Shown here in pieces: positions 49,931 through 61,030 of a stretch of DNA of 64,000 nucleotides. Made by a program: the position numbers and the translations under genes. The notes beneath the pieces are model-generated. The model searched no databases. It saw nothing but the letters and a program-made list of their open reading frames with translations, and was not told the DNA's origin. The stretch is from Ifrita kowaldi (taxonomy: Eukaryota > Chordata > Aves > Passeriformes > Cinclosomatidae), in the NCBI GenBank assembly GCA_013398055.1, contig VZRS01001510.1:473656-537655 (forward strand), read 5' to 3'. Positions within the stretch are counted from its first letter, which is position 1. The number at the start of each line of letters is the position of its first letter.

Positions 49931-50195
49931 CGTGACAGGACAAGGCATAATGCTTTTAAACTGAAAGAGGGTAGGTTAAGATTAGATATTAGGAAGAAAT
50001 TCTTCTCTATGAGGGGTATTAGACACTAGTATAGGTTGCCTAGATAAGCTGGGGATGCTCCATCTCTGGACATGGTCTAGGCCAGGCTGGATGGGGCCTT
50101 GAGCAAGCTGGTCTAGTGAAAGGTGCCCCTGTCCATGGCAGGAGGTTGGAACTAAATGATCTTTGGGGTCCTTTCCAACCCAAACCATTCTATGA
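49931..50195 (+). mobile_element. Second CR1 LINE 3' fragment
   Basis: The copy starts near GTGACAGGACAAGGCATAAT and has the family order: AAACTGAAAGAGGGTAGGTT, ATTAGGAAGAAATTCTTCTC, GGCCAGGCTGGATGGGGCCT, CCCATGGCAGGAGG-like text, and TTTCCAACCCAAACCATTCT then ATGA. It is 5'-truncated more than the first copy and is in the same orientation about 1 kb away. The two differ enough to be separate insertions. Confidence 0.92.
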
Positions 50196-53100
50196 GAATA
50201 CTAAATCAAGAACATGATTTTCCTAATCTCATGCAATCTGAATTGTCTCTAGAGCTGATTTCTTAATCCCTGCTGAAATTCACTTTGTCTGATCTCCTGA
50301 GCCAAGAATCTACTTTTTGTGTTCCTAAGCATTTACTCTTAAAGATAGGTGTATTGCCTAGTGTGAATACACTTATCTTCAACAGGAGGATTTGAAAAGG
50401 CTTACATTTGATGACACTTCCAAGTTATACTTGCTTTGTTTTTGATTGAAGTATTTTCTGCTTTATTGTCCTCAATGATCATTACCTGTTGTAAGGAAGA
50501 GTTTTTGCCCTTCAGATTTTTTTTTCCTCAATTGATCCTACTCAGTTCAGATTGAGTATCTGAGACCCCTGAAACCAAAACTAACAGCAAAGAAAGAAAA
50601 TTTGGAATAATTTAGATGCCATTTAAGTTCCTCAACATGATGCAGTTGGTTTCTCATCAATGGTAAGAAAGCATGAGACTTTGCTGCTTACAGCTCATAC
50701 ATGTTGAGCCATATCTCTTTCCCTCTCTCAGCTAAACATCATTTTCACAGGGTTCTCATGACCTGTTTTGGAGGGAAAGCCCACTACTTCTTCATCCTTC
50801 AACAGACACCTTTGTAAATCACTTTTTGTCCTTCAGGGAAATAGGCTGTCAACAAGTATTGGAAGATAATTCAGAAACCTCTGGTGTGGAGTTGTCATAA
50901 TAATTCTGGAAATAATTTTCAGTCTTCTTCCTGGTCACCTCTTTGTCAGTAAAGATTCCAGCTCTCCAGGCTGATGAGTTCAACTGGGACATTTTCTGAG
51001 CCCTGATGTTGATTCTCCTCAGGGTTTATATGTTCATATACTGGTGGACAGCTTTCCTTGAGGCCCGCTCAATGCTCAAATGCAGCAAATGAGCAATAAT
51101 TACCTTTGTGAACAGAGGGCCTCAACCATTAAAATTGTTGCCTGATGCTCTAATTGTAGCCATCATCCCATGTTCAGCAGGGAACTGGGGATATTTGACT
51201 ACAAATTTACCTGACTGTTTGCAACATACTGTCAGAAAATTACTTTGCAATCGCTTATTCTTCCTGTAGATTTCTCAGCGCTGCAATTTCCCATTTATAG
51301 ATCAGTTTCGGTCAGATATTGCTGAATTTTATGTGTGCCAAGACCTCTTCATATAGATTTCTATCTGGCCTGTTTTATTTGGAAAATTATTTGCTTTCTC
51401 CTGTTCTGGTAGGACCCATAATGTTGCAAATTCTTATTGTCTTCATAACACACAAAGTAGAGTATGACAAAAGGTATTACTGGGAATAATTTTCCATTCT
51501 TCAGTTTACATCTTAACACCAATGTAGAGAAAGTCATGAATAGTTATAGGAAGTACTTTAGAAGTGTTGTGTTATATTGCCATGTTCTCTGTGTGAAACT
51601 CCCCTTGAAGTCAATAAGAATTGTGTATGCTATTCAGTGGCATAATCAGGCAATAAATTATGAAAGCTCTGCAAACACCAAACACAACAAGTCACAAACA
51701 AACAACATTAACAAGTGACAAAAATACCTAGTAAAAGAGTAAAAGCTAATAGTTTTGAATGTGATACAATTCCTATGGCTGGTAGGATTTGGCAACCTCT
51801 AGTAAGTGGGTTAAGAGGAGAAGCTTACCTTGTGCTTGTGCACCTGCCTACTGCAGGGCTTCCACGCTCTTCCACTCAGACAGTGAATCTCAGTTGCAAC
51901 TATGATGGAAAACAAGGCTGAATGGAGACTTGCGTGCTCCAGCTTTGCAGCATTTTCCTGCTCCAGGACGCCTCATAGTTGGCTTTGTTGGGGCTCAAAT
52001 TTAATTTTCAGAGGAGTTTAAAACAGATCTAACATAACATTTTAAGTCAGTGGTAACACTAGATGCTCGAAATCTCCTCCCGGAAAAGTTGCTTCAGGAA
52101 AAGCTGTCTACAAAAAGTGTATTTGAAAGTCTACTTTTTTTTCACAGTACATTTTAAATAAAATGTTGAAATAGAATTTTCCAAAATGACCACTTTAAGC
52201 CTATAATCCAAAATGGAATTACTAAAATATTTAGAAGATCATGACACAAACAAAAGGGACTGACAAATGTGAGGATTATATTGACTAAAAGTGACATTCT
52301 GAAATTGTTCTCTCAGGTCTTAAAAGCCAATTAAGAATAAACAAAGGATCCCAGAGGTCTGAGATTGCTGTAGGCTTTAGAGCTGAGTCTGACTTACAAG
52401 AAACAAGATCTTTGTAGAATACAGCCCTGCTTCTCCTCGGAGTATTTGTAATGGCAAGATGATTGTGTGCTGAGATGCTGCAGCTGTTATCAGAAGCCAG
52501 CAGTTTATCACAAAGCAAGGGGAAACTGGCTGCCACTGCCTGGGCTTTTCTGCCTTTGCATTTGGAGGATGCACCCATGGCACTCCCGGGACAGTAAAGG
52601 TTTCTGACTCTGACTATGAAGGCATCCTTGCTTTACTGCTTGCAGAGTAATTCTCAAGCCCAGGCTATAAGTGGGGGTGTGGAGCTCCAGCCAGCCCTGC
52701 TTTTAGAGCATTGCTAGACTGGCCAAAAATCAATCGGGTTGACTCAGCCCCTTTTGATAGCTTTTTCTTTTGGCTAGAATAAGCTGAAAATACTTGCAGG
52801 CTACTTTGTTTGAAAGAAGACTCATGACTTCCTGCTCACTCTTCCTGACTGTAAAAAAGAAATAATGATGCAGAAGAGGCTTTAGTCTTCCAACACCCTC
52901 CACTCTTTCCCCAGCAAAAGCAGTTGAATTACCAGGGAGGTGCTGCCTTCCTTTGTCAAAGTTAAGGATGTCTGGCCAGTGGTTTCACCATTAGCTCCTG
53001 TCATACCTCAGTGAATCAGTTTACGGTAGGTTTGGGTACCACTTGGAGAGGATGAGCACTCAACAGAGGAAGGACTTCACAAAGAAGACAAATCAATCCT

Positions 53101-53829
53101 ATCTTGGCTTGTTTTAAACTGTATCTGGTACCATAGACCTCATGTGGGAGTTCAAAGCTGAAAGCCAGATTCAGGCAGCATCCCATCCTGTGCCGAGTGG
53201 TCTGTCTCTCTAGAGCAATGGATTATGCCACCCAAGCACACAAGGTTCAACCTCACTCATCCCAGGCATTCTTGCTTCTCTTCCCTCAGGGGGAGCAAAA
53301 GAAAGGGTCATTTTGGATAATGGGGAGAGGGTAAAAAGCTAACAGGAGGCAGGGGAGAGCTGCTGCCATCTGGGGGTAAAGAGATGATCTGTCATCAGGA
53401 AGATCCTTCTACACATCTGAAAATCTCCTCATTCCCCTTCGACCTCACTGTCACAAGGCTGAGCTCTCTGTTTGCAGGAACTATCACTCACATGATGTTT
53501 TGATCTCACTTAAAAAATGTGAATTTGTAGGCAGATGATAAGCATTTTTCAATTCTGGCAAAATTGAGGGCTCTTGTGGGAAAGAAAGCACGGTAGTAAA
53601 CATTGCTTTCTGGTCATTTGTCTTTTGTGTGCAGAAAAAAAGTGTGTGTTCTTAATTGATATTCATTTGGTCTTCCATGAGTTACTTGATTTTCTTTGAA
53701 AAAAATAAAGGAAGACAGAGGGAGAGGGGAGATGTATAATTCCCTCAAAATATTTCTTAGACGGGTATTTTCTTCCACAATTCTGTGGTGTTGAGAGCAA
53801 GAAAATGTCTATTACTGTGTTAGTAATTA
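50196..53829. other. Non-coding stretch
   Basis: No gene was found. Frames of 84 and 97 codons (51464-51718 plus, 52285-52578 minus) lack splice or start signals. The sequence at 52400-53400 is a little richer in G+C without repeat matches. Confidence 0.45.
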
Positions 53830-54089
53830 CAGAAGCACTTTGCTTCAGTCTACAGTTTCAAAAAGACAGTGTACATTTTTCATGTCTGAAGAAAATTATT
53901 GTGGACATTTAGCCAGCAATAAACTTAGACTTATAAGCAGGTCCTACATTTACTTGAATTACTTTTATGTGTGCCAAGACAAATTTGGCCTACCTTTATA
54001 TTTCTGTTTACCATTTACTGGCTTATACTGTCACGGTAGTTGTTTTATGTGGAAGGGAACATGGAGTATTTTTTCCTATTCCACTCTGG
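53830..54089 (+). other. Exon-like open stretch with a consensus splice donor, unrecognised
   Basis: AG at 53828-53829 (after TTAGTAATTAC) precedes an open frame of about 86 codons that reaches CTGG|GTGAGT near 54089, a strong donor. The predicted protein has several Cys and aromatic residues, as in FCLPFTGLYCHGSCFMWKGT. The acceptor tract is weak. A lncRNA exon or chance is as likely as a coding exon. Confidence 0.18.
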
Positions 54090-57000
54090 GTGAGTAGTTG
54101 GCCACAGGTTTAATGCATGTATTTCATAAGTGCTCCTGAACAGACAGGAAGGCTTGGAATATAATGCAGCACTAGGACTGGATACACCTATGGTTGCTTA
54201 TGTTTCCTAAAATGTACTTCACATCTGCTCCAAGGTAAGTTCATGCCTATTCCAAGATATCACTTTCAATCATCCAATTTCCAGGACATTTAGATTCAGC
54301 TCAGCACTTGGTGTTAGTTGCTCTGTGCCCAAGCTGTCCAGAAAAAAAGGCTTCTATTCTATGAAAAAGCAAAGCTTTAGAAGTTGATGTTGTTACATGT
54401 TTGGACAAAAATGAGATCTTCGGAAACTTCTGCAAAAAATGAAGTGGCAAGACCGGGCCATCATTCATTTGCCAACAGTTCACTGGTTAGTCCACTCACC
54501 TATTTTACTTGGAGCGATTTCCTTGACCTCACTTTGCCCTCTCTAACCCCACCACAGCATTGGTGTTTGTTTGCTCTCAGGTCAGTGGACGTTTTTTCTC
54601 CCAAGCAGGGCTTGAGAAATTTTGCAGAGTTTTCTGAAATGTTTGTTAAAATACCCCAGCCAATTTTACATCATGAGCTCCATGTTAAATGCTCTGATTT
54701 TTCAGGAGTCTTCCATAGATGTTCTTACAAAGGTATTTCATATGTGTATGTTCTCAGAAAGTGTCTTGTACGAAACTTCTGATGAGAGCTTCACAGAGCT
54801 ATTCAAGAACTTGTTTTTGCTTAATACAATTTAGATTTGATTCTTCAACAGTTTTCCAGGTCTCTCCTTAAAAATAATCTTTGAAGGCATGCTCAGAGCA
54901 TAATTTGTCTTCTGGTTTCTAAACAACCCCACAACCCCAACAAAACTTCTCTGCTCTTTGTGAAGTTGATGAGTCATTTTGCACATGTTCTCTGTGTAGA
55001 TGAGATATAGGAATCTGAATCCTGCTCATTGTCCCCAAAAAGGGGGTAGGGGTGATAAATTTTTATATTCTCTTCTTGGATATATGTAACTCTATAGCTG
55101 AATACAAGTTGTTGGTTAGTTTCTAGTGACTATTTAATGAGTAAACAGAATAAGAGTGAGAGAAAGATGCTTCATCTGTATTTATTTCCTGACATAGCTG
55201 ACAGCTAGAGTGATATCTTCTTCTTCTTTCTTCTTTTGTTACAGCAGTACTAATCATACCACACAGAGACACATTTGTCATTATATGTAATTATGTGCAA
55301 TATGTTTATATTATAATATTTTATATTGGAGAGGCAGAGGTTTCACAATGTTTTTACTCCAAATTTCTTTCTGCTACAGATTATTTCAGTTTATGCATAT
55401 TTATAAATGATATTTAAAAGTACAATAGCACATTAATTATAATAAAATGTTGATTTGGAAATAGGAACAACTAGAGAACAGATATAGGTGACTGCATAAC
55501 TTGTGATAGAGGGGCAATATTTTATTAGGATTTGGGGAGCTTTACTTTGGCTCCCTTAAAATACAGAGAATGAACAGAAATTATTCAGACAGGCTGCAAA
55601 TTCTTATGTGGTTAAAACAGGTCAGAGAAAACCTTGACCCTTCAGAAGCCTTTTGAAAGACCTGCTCCTCTATGGACCTGTTACTAATCCTAAAAGCAAT
55701 GGGTTTTCACCCTCTCTCATCATCACTTCCCTTTTTTCCACTTCCTCCCCGCTTTTCTCCAGCCCAATTAGCAGATTAGCCAGCAGGCTGTGAAGCCTGA
55801 AGAAGTATGAATTAAATTGACTTTTATCACATGCCAAACTAACTGTGGAGTTACCCAAGAGCACAGCCATATGCTTAGAGAGTCCGGTCCTTAAGGACCC
55901 CCAGGGGTGGGTAAGGAAATCAAAGGTGCCATCAAAGACTCCTTCAGAGTTAGGACGTTTTCCTCCACAAAACCCTTCCCAGTGGTGTACGGATGAGGCC
56001 CTGGTGTCGCGGGTGGGTGACAGGCGGTGGGGCCAGCAGCAGTGGGAAGGCAAGGACTCTGTTGGTGCAGGGTGTTGTCATAGGGCTGGGCAGCACAGGT
56101 CAGAGGCAGCAAACAGCAATAACTGCAAGTCAAGCACAGTTCCTACACGTGCTGCCATCGGCAGAAGGAAGGAGATATTTAATTGTGGGGTTTTTTTGAC
56201 TGTGTAGTTGTAAATTAGTGTAATATGGCAGTGCTGACCAGGCAGATGTAGTCAGTAGGTTTTACCAGATTGAGGCAAACTTCATTATTTAGGCAATGAA
56301 GTATGCTCTAACTAAAGCTGGTTTTCTATATTGGTATGTTACCTCACATTAATGTGATAAATATTTATCTAAATGTCAAAACAGCTTCAGAGGTTAGTTA
56401 TGTACAATTCAGGTAACTTGTAGGATACACACAAAGGTAAAAAACTTGCACCACTTTATTCAGGTCTCAGCAGCTGTTTCAGATCTTACTTTGCATAAAA
56501 TTGAATACATGATTATTGTCTAGATGGTAAGACATTGGACCAGACATGAGCTGCTCTTACAGGTGAAGAACAGTTCTTAAGATTGCTGAATGGTTTGGGT
56601 TTGAAAATGTTTGGGGATGCACTGTATAAAGTACAATTCTATAAGGAAGCTTAAACTAAGCTATTTCTGCACACAGAGAAATGAGTGTCACTGGGGAAAG
56701 CAAACATTTTACCGCCACAAGAGAGGAGTGAGGAAACGGGGAGCACTTCAGCTATTGGACTGCACTGGAGGTGCTCACCCCACACCTTCTGGGCTCTGGC
56801 AGAACCTTTGGACCTACCACACGTTTAGAATATTTTCACCTCTAAAACAGACCATTAGATGTCTGCCTGCACACAGGGGTCATACCAATGTGAAGTCTGT
56901 TTCTGCACACATAACAACTGACAAACCTTTTCTATCTGTCCTGTGGCTTTCCTCTGACTGTAAGCACTGAATCCTAATGATGACACCCCCTGTAAAAACA

Positions 57001-57142
57001 AATAAAATAATTGTAGCACCAGTACTTTCCTAATGAACTTTATTATTAATCCAATCAGGCTGATAAAGAGCATTCAGTGTGAATATCTTGCCAAACTAAT
57101 TAAGGTTTTAGGTTTTATTTTTCCTTATCTTCATTAAATCAG
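54090..57142. other. Non-coding stretch
   Basis: The 132-codon plus frame at 54384-54782 competes with a second open frame over the same DNA, and I do not accept either. The G+C-richer patch at 55850-56150 opens frames on both strands (127 and 120 codons) without recognisable protein. Very AT-rich DNA lies at 55260-55460. Confidence 0.45.
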
Positions 57143-57248
57143 AGAAACAGAGAAGATGCAAGAATTGAAAAGATCTCTGAGGAGAAGAGGAGAAGAGCTG
57201 AATCACAAAAAGAGAAGACAACAAAAAGAATTTTGGAAGAACAGGAAG
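57143..57248 (+). CDS. Candidate internal coding exon, coiled-coil type, gene unknown
   Basis: A pyrimidine-rich tract and ATCAG (57109-57142) precede 106 bases that end at CAGGAAG|GTAAAGG, a good donor. The phase-0 frame gives 35 codons of highly charged helix such as EKISEEKRRRAESQKEKTTK, with Glu/Lys/Arg spacing typical of a coiled coil. One alternative frame is also open and runs on past the donor to 57410. The next candidate exon at 57589 is in compatible phase (one base carried over). I do not recognise the gene; many ciliary and cytoskeletal proteins have such segments, and nothing here chooses among them. Confidence 0.38.
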
Positions 57249-57588
57249 GTAAAGGAAACTTTTAACAAAATAATTTTTGTTAAAAAGAGAGGACGAATTT
57301 TGCAGTGCAACCATACATATTTATCTTTCACTGTGCATTTTTCTGGTTTGGTTTACATTAATTTACTTAAACATTATTGTACATATTTTGACTGCATGTT
57401 TTCTAAATAAGTTTGAGGAACATGTGGGAAAATTCAGTTAGGCAACAACATCCTGTAAAACTTCTAATCGTCCAAGTGATCAACACGCAGAAGGTCAAGA
57501 TAAATACATATAGAAACACACAAAAATTTGTCATAAACATGGGATAATTTGTGATAAACAGTAATAATGCTGTGTCATCACATTACAG

Positions 57589-57782
57589 TTATGGAGGATG
57601 TGCCACCAAAGTCTGGGAACTTACTCATTTTAAGCTTCAGGGGAAAAGGGGAAAATTCCTCTACACAACCACATACTGTGTCGAGTTCTACCTTTTCTGA
57701 TTCGCACAGGCCACTGTGGCAATTTATTTCATGTATGCTATACGGAGAAGTCTTACTTTTAAAATATATTTATGGGTTATAA
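57589..57782 (+). CDS. Candidate next (possibly last) exon, gene unknown
   Basis: ACATTACAG (57580-57588) precedes an open frame of about 64 codons to TAA at 57780-57782. If joined to the exon at 57143-57248 through a 340-base intron, the phase fits and a Val codon spans the junction. The predicted protein begins MEDVPPKSGNLLILSF and turns Ser/Thr-rich. ATTAAA occurs at 57855-57860 as a possible poly(A) signal. The acceptor tract is weak and the last third is hydrophobic and AT-driven, so the true exon may be shorter or the match fortuitous. Confidence 0.25.
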
Positions 57783-57860
57783 AAATTAACTTTTAATGGA
57801 ACGCCGATGTTAATCATCTCTAAATGGTTACAGAATTCTGTGGTGAAAAGAAAAATTAAA

Positions 57861-60163
57861 AGTAGAGGATAATAAGTGAAGGTTGAATTTGTATAATTCT
57901 CCTGCTATATTCCACTTGTTCTTTTCATTTCCTTAACACAATTATTTTGTAACAGACTGATAAAATTTTACACCTAAAGCATCATCATAAAATATTCAGA
58001 AGTTACTATATTTTATTACTGCTGAGTAAGTAGTTTGCTTTTATTCTCTGGTGGTTATAGCATGGAGCTGTATTGCTGTATGAAAGGCTAAACAACAGTA
58101 AAGAGTACAGAATTTATACTTAAAGTTTGGCAACAACATGCACACACACTTTTAAGGGCATGTAAGGCTTGAAAGGCCAGGTACTGCCAGCAGGTACTCT
58201 GGCAGGTTGAGGTCTCCAGGGAATAGCCCACTTCAGAATAGAGAAAGTGGAAAAATGCAAGGCTCTGCCACTTTATAATGAGAAGTGCTGTATGTATCCA
58301 CTCACGGAAGAGCTGCTTTTGCTGATTTCCTCCTTAACATCTCTGCTGCATTAGACCTCAGCTGTGGGTCCAGTCCCTTCCATATACAAAGGACACTGAC
58401 TGGGTAGGAGGATGACATTATGCTTAATATTTATATAGGCCCTTTTAAACACTGATCTGCAGGAGCACTGTCCCTGCAGAGGAGCATAAGCTGGGAATTG
58501 CCTGCTAGTTTTCAAGAGATTTGCACAAATCCCAGAAATCCATTTCTCTCTTTTTTTATGCCTCTGAATTGTGCTGCCTTGAGGATATTTTCAGACCTTT
58601 CCTTTATTTGCAATGGCTAATCCTTTTCTGGCAGTAAACAAAAATTCCCTTGTTATACAACAAATATTACCTACAGTTTTTTCCCATGGCAGGTTGCACT
58701 AGTTATAGAGAAAAGAATCCATCTCCCATGCCCAGGCTTTGGAAAGCACAAAGCAGCTTCAGTTTTATGTGCCTTGTCTGGCTAATGCCATCCATGATTG
58801 TGCTCATATGATATGAAGCTGAGACCTGTTTTTTTAAGACTATCATATATGAAAATAAATGAGTGACGAGGTTCTCACCCTAAGCTCTTGGTGATATACA
58901 AATTTCTGAGCAGAAACTGTTCCTTCCATCAGGACAAATCTGGAAAATTGAGTGCTTCTACCCCTTAGCTGACGAAGAGGACACAGCACTATTAGCTCTT
59001 ATACATGGGAACAGGGAAGCTTCCCAACTTGTTCAGACATGCCACCTCCAAACTGTTATGGGGGACATAAGGCTTAGGGAGATGCTTCAAACTGTAGACA
59101 CTAAGAGAGAGAAACATAATAAGTCATAATGGGAGAAAACAAGCAGATTTGAGGTATTAACAGGACTATTGAGAACTAAAAGACCACACAGCCTCACTCA
59201 CCCAAGTCCCCTCTGGTTCTTACAGCTGGTATTTAACTGATTCTTGAGGGATGTTCTGATTCCCACAAAACTTCAAATAACAACGAAATATTCTGGATGG
59301 ATGGCTTAATGAAATACTTTCACATGGTTCTCAAGGATAAGCCCAGATCAGCTTTAAACAGAGTAATTTTCCACGGTCCACCAAATCCCAGGAAAAAACA
59401 CCAAAATCTGTCCTGAGGAGCAGAAAGGATTGGGGCAGGGCACCGCGCCAACTGTGTAGTTCTTCATCTTCCCATTACCCTAATATTAAGGGGAGAGACA
59501 TCTGCAGTCCTTCCTTTCTAGCTTGCCTCTCCCCATGCTCTGTTAACAGGGCCTGTCAGCAGTCCACAGGCCTTTCATTTCCAGTAGATGCTGGACACAA
59601 ACATATTCTTTTTGTTCTTAACCCAGCACAATAGGTTAAAACCTTCACCTTCACATCAGCGATCTTAAAGCAGAATAAATTCCCATGGAAAATATGATAT
59701 TCAGATGTGCTGACACCTTGAAATAGTTATCAAAGAGCACATCAAATCATTATCCAGCTGCATCTTGATTGTCATTAAATGTGGTTATTATTATGTTTTT
59801 CAGAGAGAAAAGGCTTTTACAGTGGCAAAAACACCTCTCCCAAATCGTATTTTGATTACATATCATTATAAACTTAAGTAATTATGGTTATTTGAAATGA
59901 ATGCAAGTGTGTATTTTTCAATATTTCAGTTTTGTTTTTAGCCTTGCCCTCCAGCCCATCCTGTTATAGGCTGCTAGAACAAAACTGCTGCAAAGATGTT
60001 TTTTTCATAGCCTTTTCAGGTTTTCTACTTTATATCATCAGCATCTTTCAATCAAATGCATAAAGAAGTTGGGACTAGCAACTGCAATATTTGGACCATC
60101 TAGAAATTAAAATATTTCAGAAAAATGAAATGAGTTCTCAAACAATATTATCTTTCTTTTTAG
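57861..60163. other. Non-coding stretch
   Basis: No gene was found. The sequence at 58416-58465 (CATTATGCTTAATATTTATA, then GGCCCTTTTAAAC) resembles the first piece of the ancient repeat at 32.1 kb and may be another remnant of the same family. Its last bases (about 60145-60163) form a strong pyrimidine tract and AG. Confidence 0.4.
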
Positions 60164-60243
60164 GTTATAAAGCATTTTGAAAAAACATACCACTTTTCAC
60201 ACAACAAATACTGAGAGTTCTAGATCCCAAACTGCAAAATAAA
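60164..60243 (+). other. Possible short terminal exon
   Basis: TATCTTTCTTTTTAG is a strong acceptor. After it, phase 0 gives VIKHFEKTYHFSHNKY then TGA (60212-60214), with AATAAA at 60238-60243 and again at 60268-60273. If the exon at 57143 were spliced here instead, its phase would add five codons before a stop. The signals fit a terminal exon, but the coding part is too short to judge. Confidence 0.2.
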
Positions 60244-60589
60244 AACATGAATTTGAAGTTTGGACCAAATAAAGCCATTTTACCTCACAGAACATATCAG
60301 TCAATATTGTAAATATTGAATGATATTTGTGTCAAATGGAATTTTTACAAGGATTATGCAAATAAATAAATTTAAAATTTGTACTTATTGTGAAAAAAAA
60401 TCTTGTTCAGAGAGAGTGCTATGTGCAGATTCCATCTCTTTTGCCTAGCCTCCCAACTGCCTTGGGCATCGATGCTCACTGTTTTCATCTTCTATTGGCT
60501 GTAAAGATTTACTCCCAGGTTACAGAAGCATAAATAAAATGAATTATGTGCTTTAGTCTCTCACCTTGGTGCACAAGGAAAGGAGAAGA

Positions 60590-61030
60590 AAATGGAAACC
60601 CTCCTGGCCCTGGAAAAGTGCTGTTTACAGGCTGCATGTCTACTCAAACCTTGGAAAGAGGGATTTGCTTTCATACATACAAGGCAGCGTTGTTCAGAGC
60701 CGCTAGTGATGAGGCAGGGTGCTGAAACCCCACACGGCAAGGATTCTGCCTCTCCTTCAGGGCTGCTTCACACAGGGTGCCTGGAGGAGCTCAGCAGGAA
60801 GCCCTTCTCCTGCTGCCTTCCTGCAGGCTGTGTGAAGCAGCAGGATCCAGGGCTGCAGAGTGCTCCAGGTCCGCTCCTCTCCCAGCCTGGCTCGAGGCTC
60901 CCTTGCCCCTTGCTGAGCTCAACTGTGTGCTCCTGTGAGCCAGGTCTCTGCTGCTCGGCCATGGCAAGGTTACGGAGGGAGCACTGACCCAGGAGCCTCT
61001 GCCTGTCTCCAGAGAGGAAATCCACCCCCT
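60590..61030. other. G+C-rich patch with a 131-codon plus-strand frame, unrecognised
   Basis: The frame at 60592-60987 starts with ATG, but the translation is Ser-, Pro-, Cys- and Leu-rich with no domain, and the opposite strand is open too (85 codons). AAGGAAAGGAGAAGAAAATGG gives an acceptable start context. I treat it as a composition effect, although a lineage-specific transcript cannot be excluded. Confidence 0.15.

Noticed and set aside
54384..54782. 132-codon plus-strand open frame as a gene
   Set aside because: A second frame is open over the same DNA, the translation has no domain, and there is no splice, promoter or poly(A) context.
55670..56207. 127-codon minus and 120-codon plus frames
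   Set aside because: They overlap each other in a G+C-rich patch, where open frames arise on both strands by composition.
57143..57782. Assigning the 57-kb exons to a named dynein-assembly or other coiled-coil gene
   Set aside because: There is a weak resemblance in feel only. The following residues do not match, and I could not confirm any family by eye.
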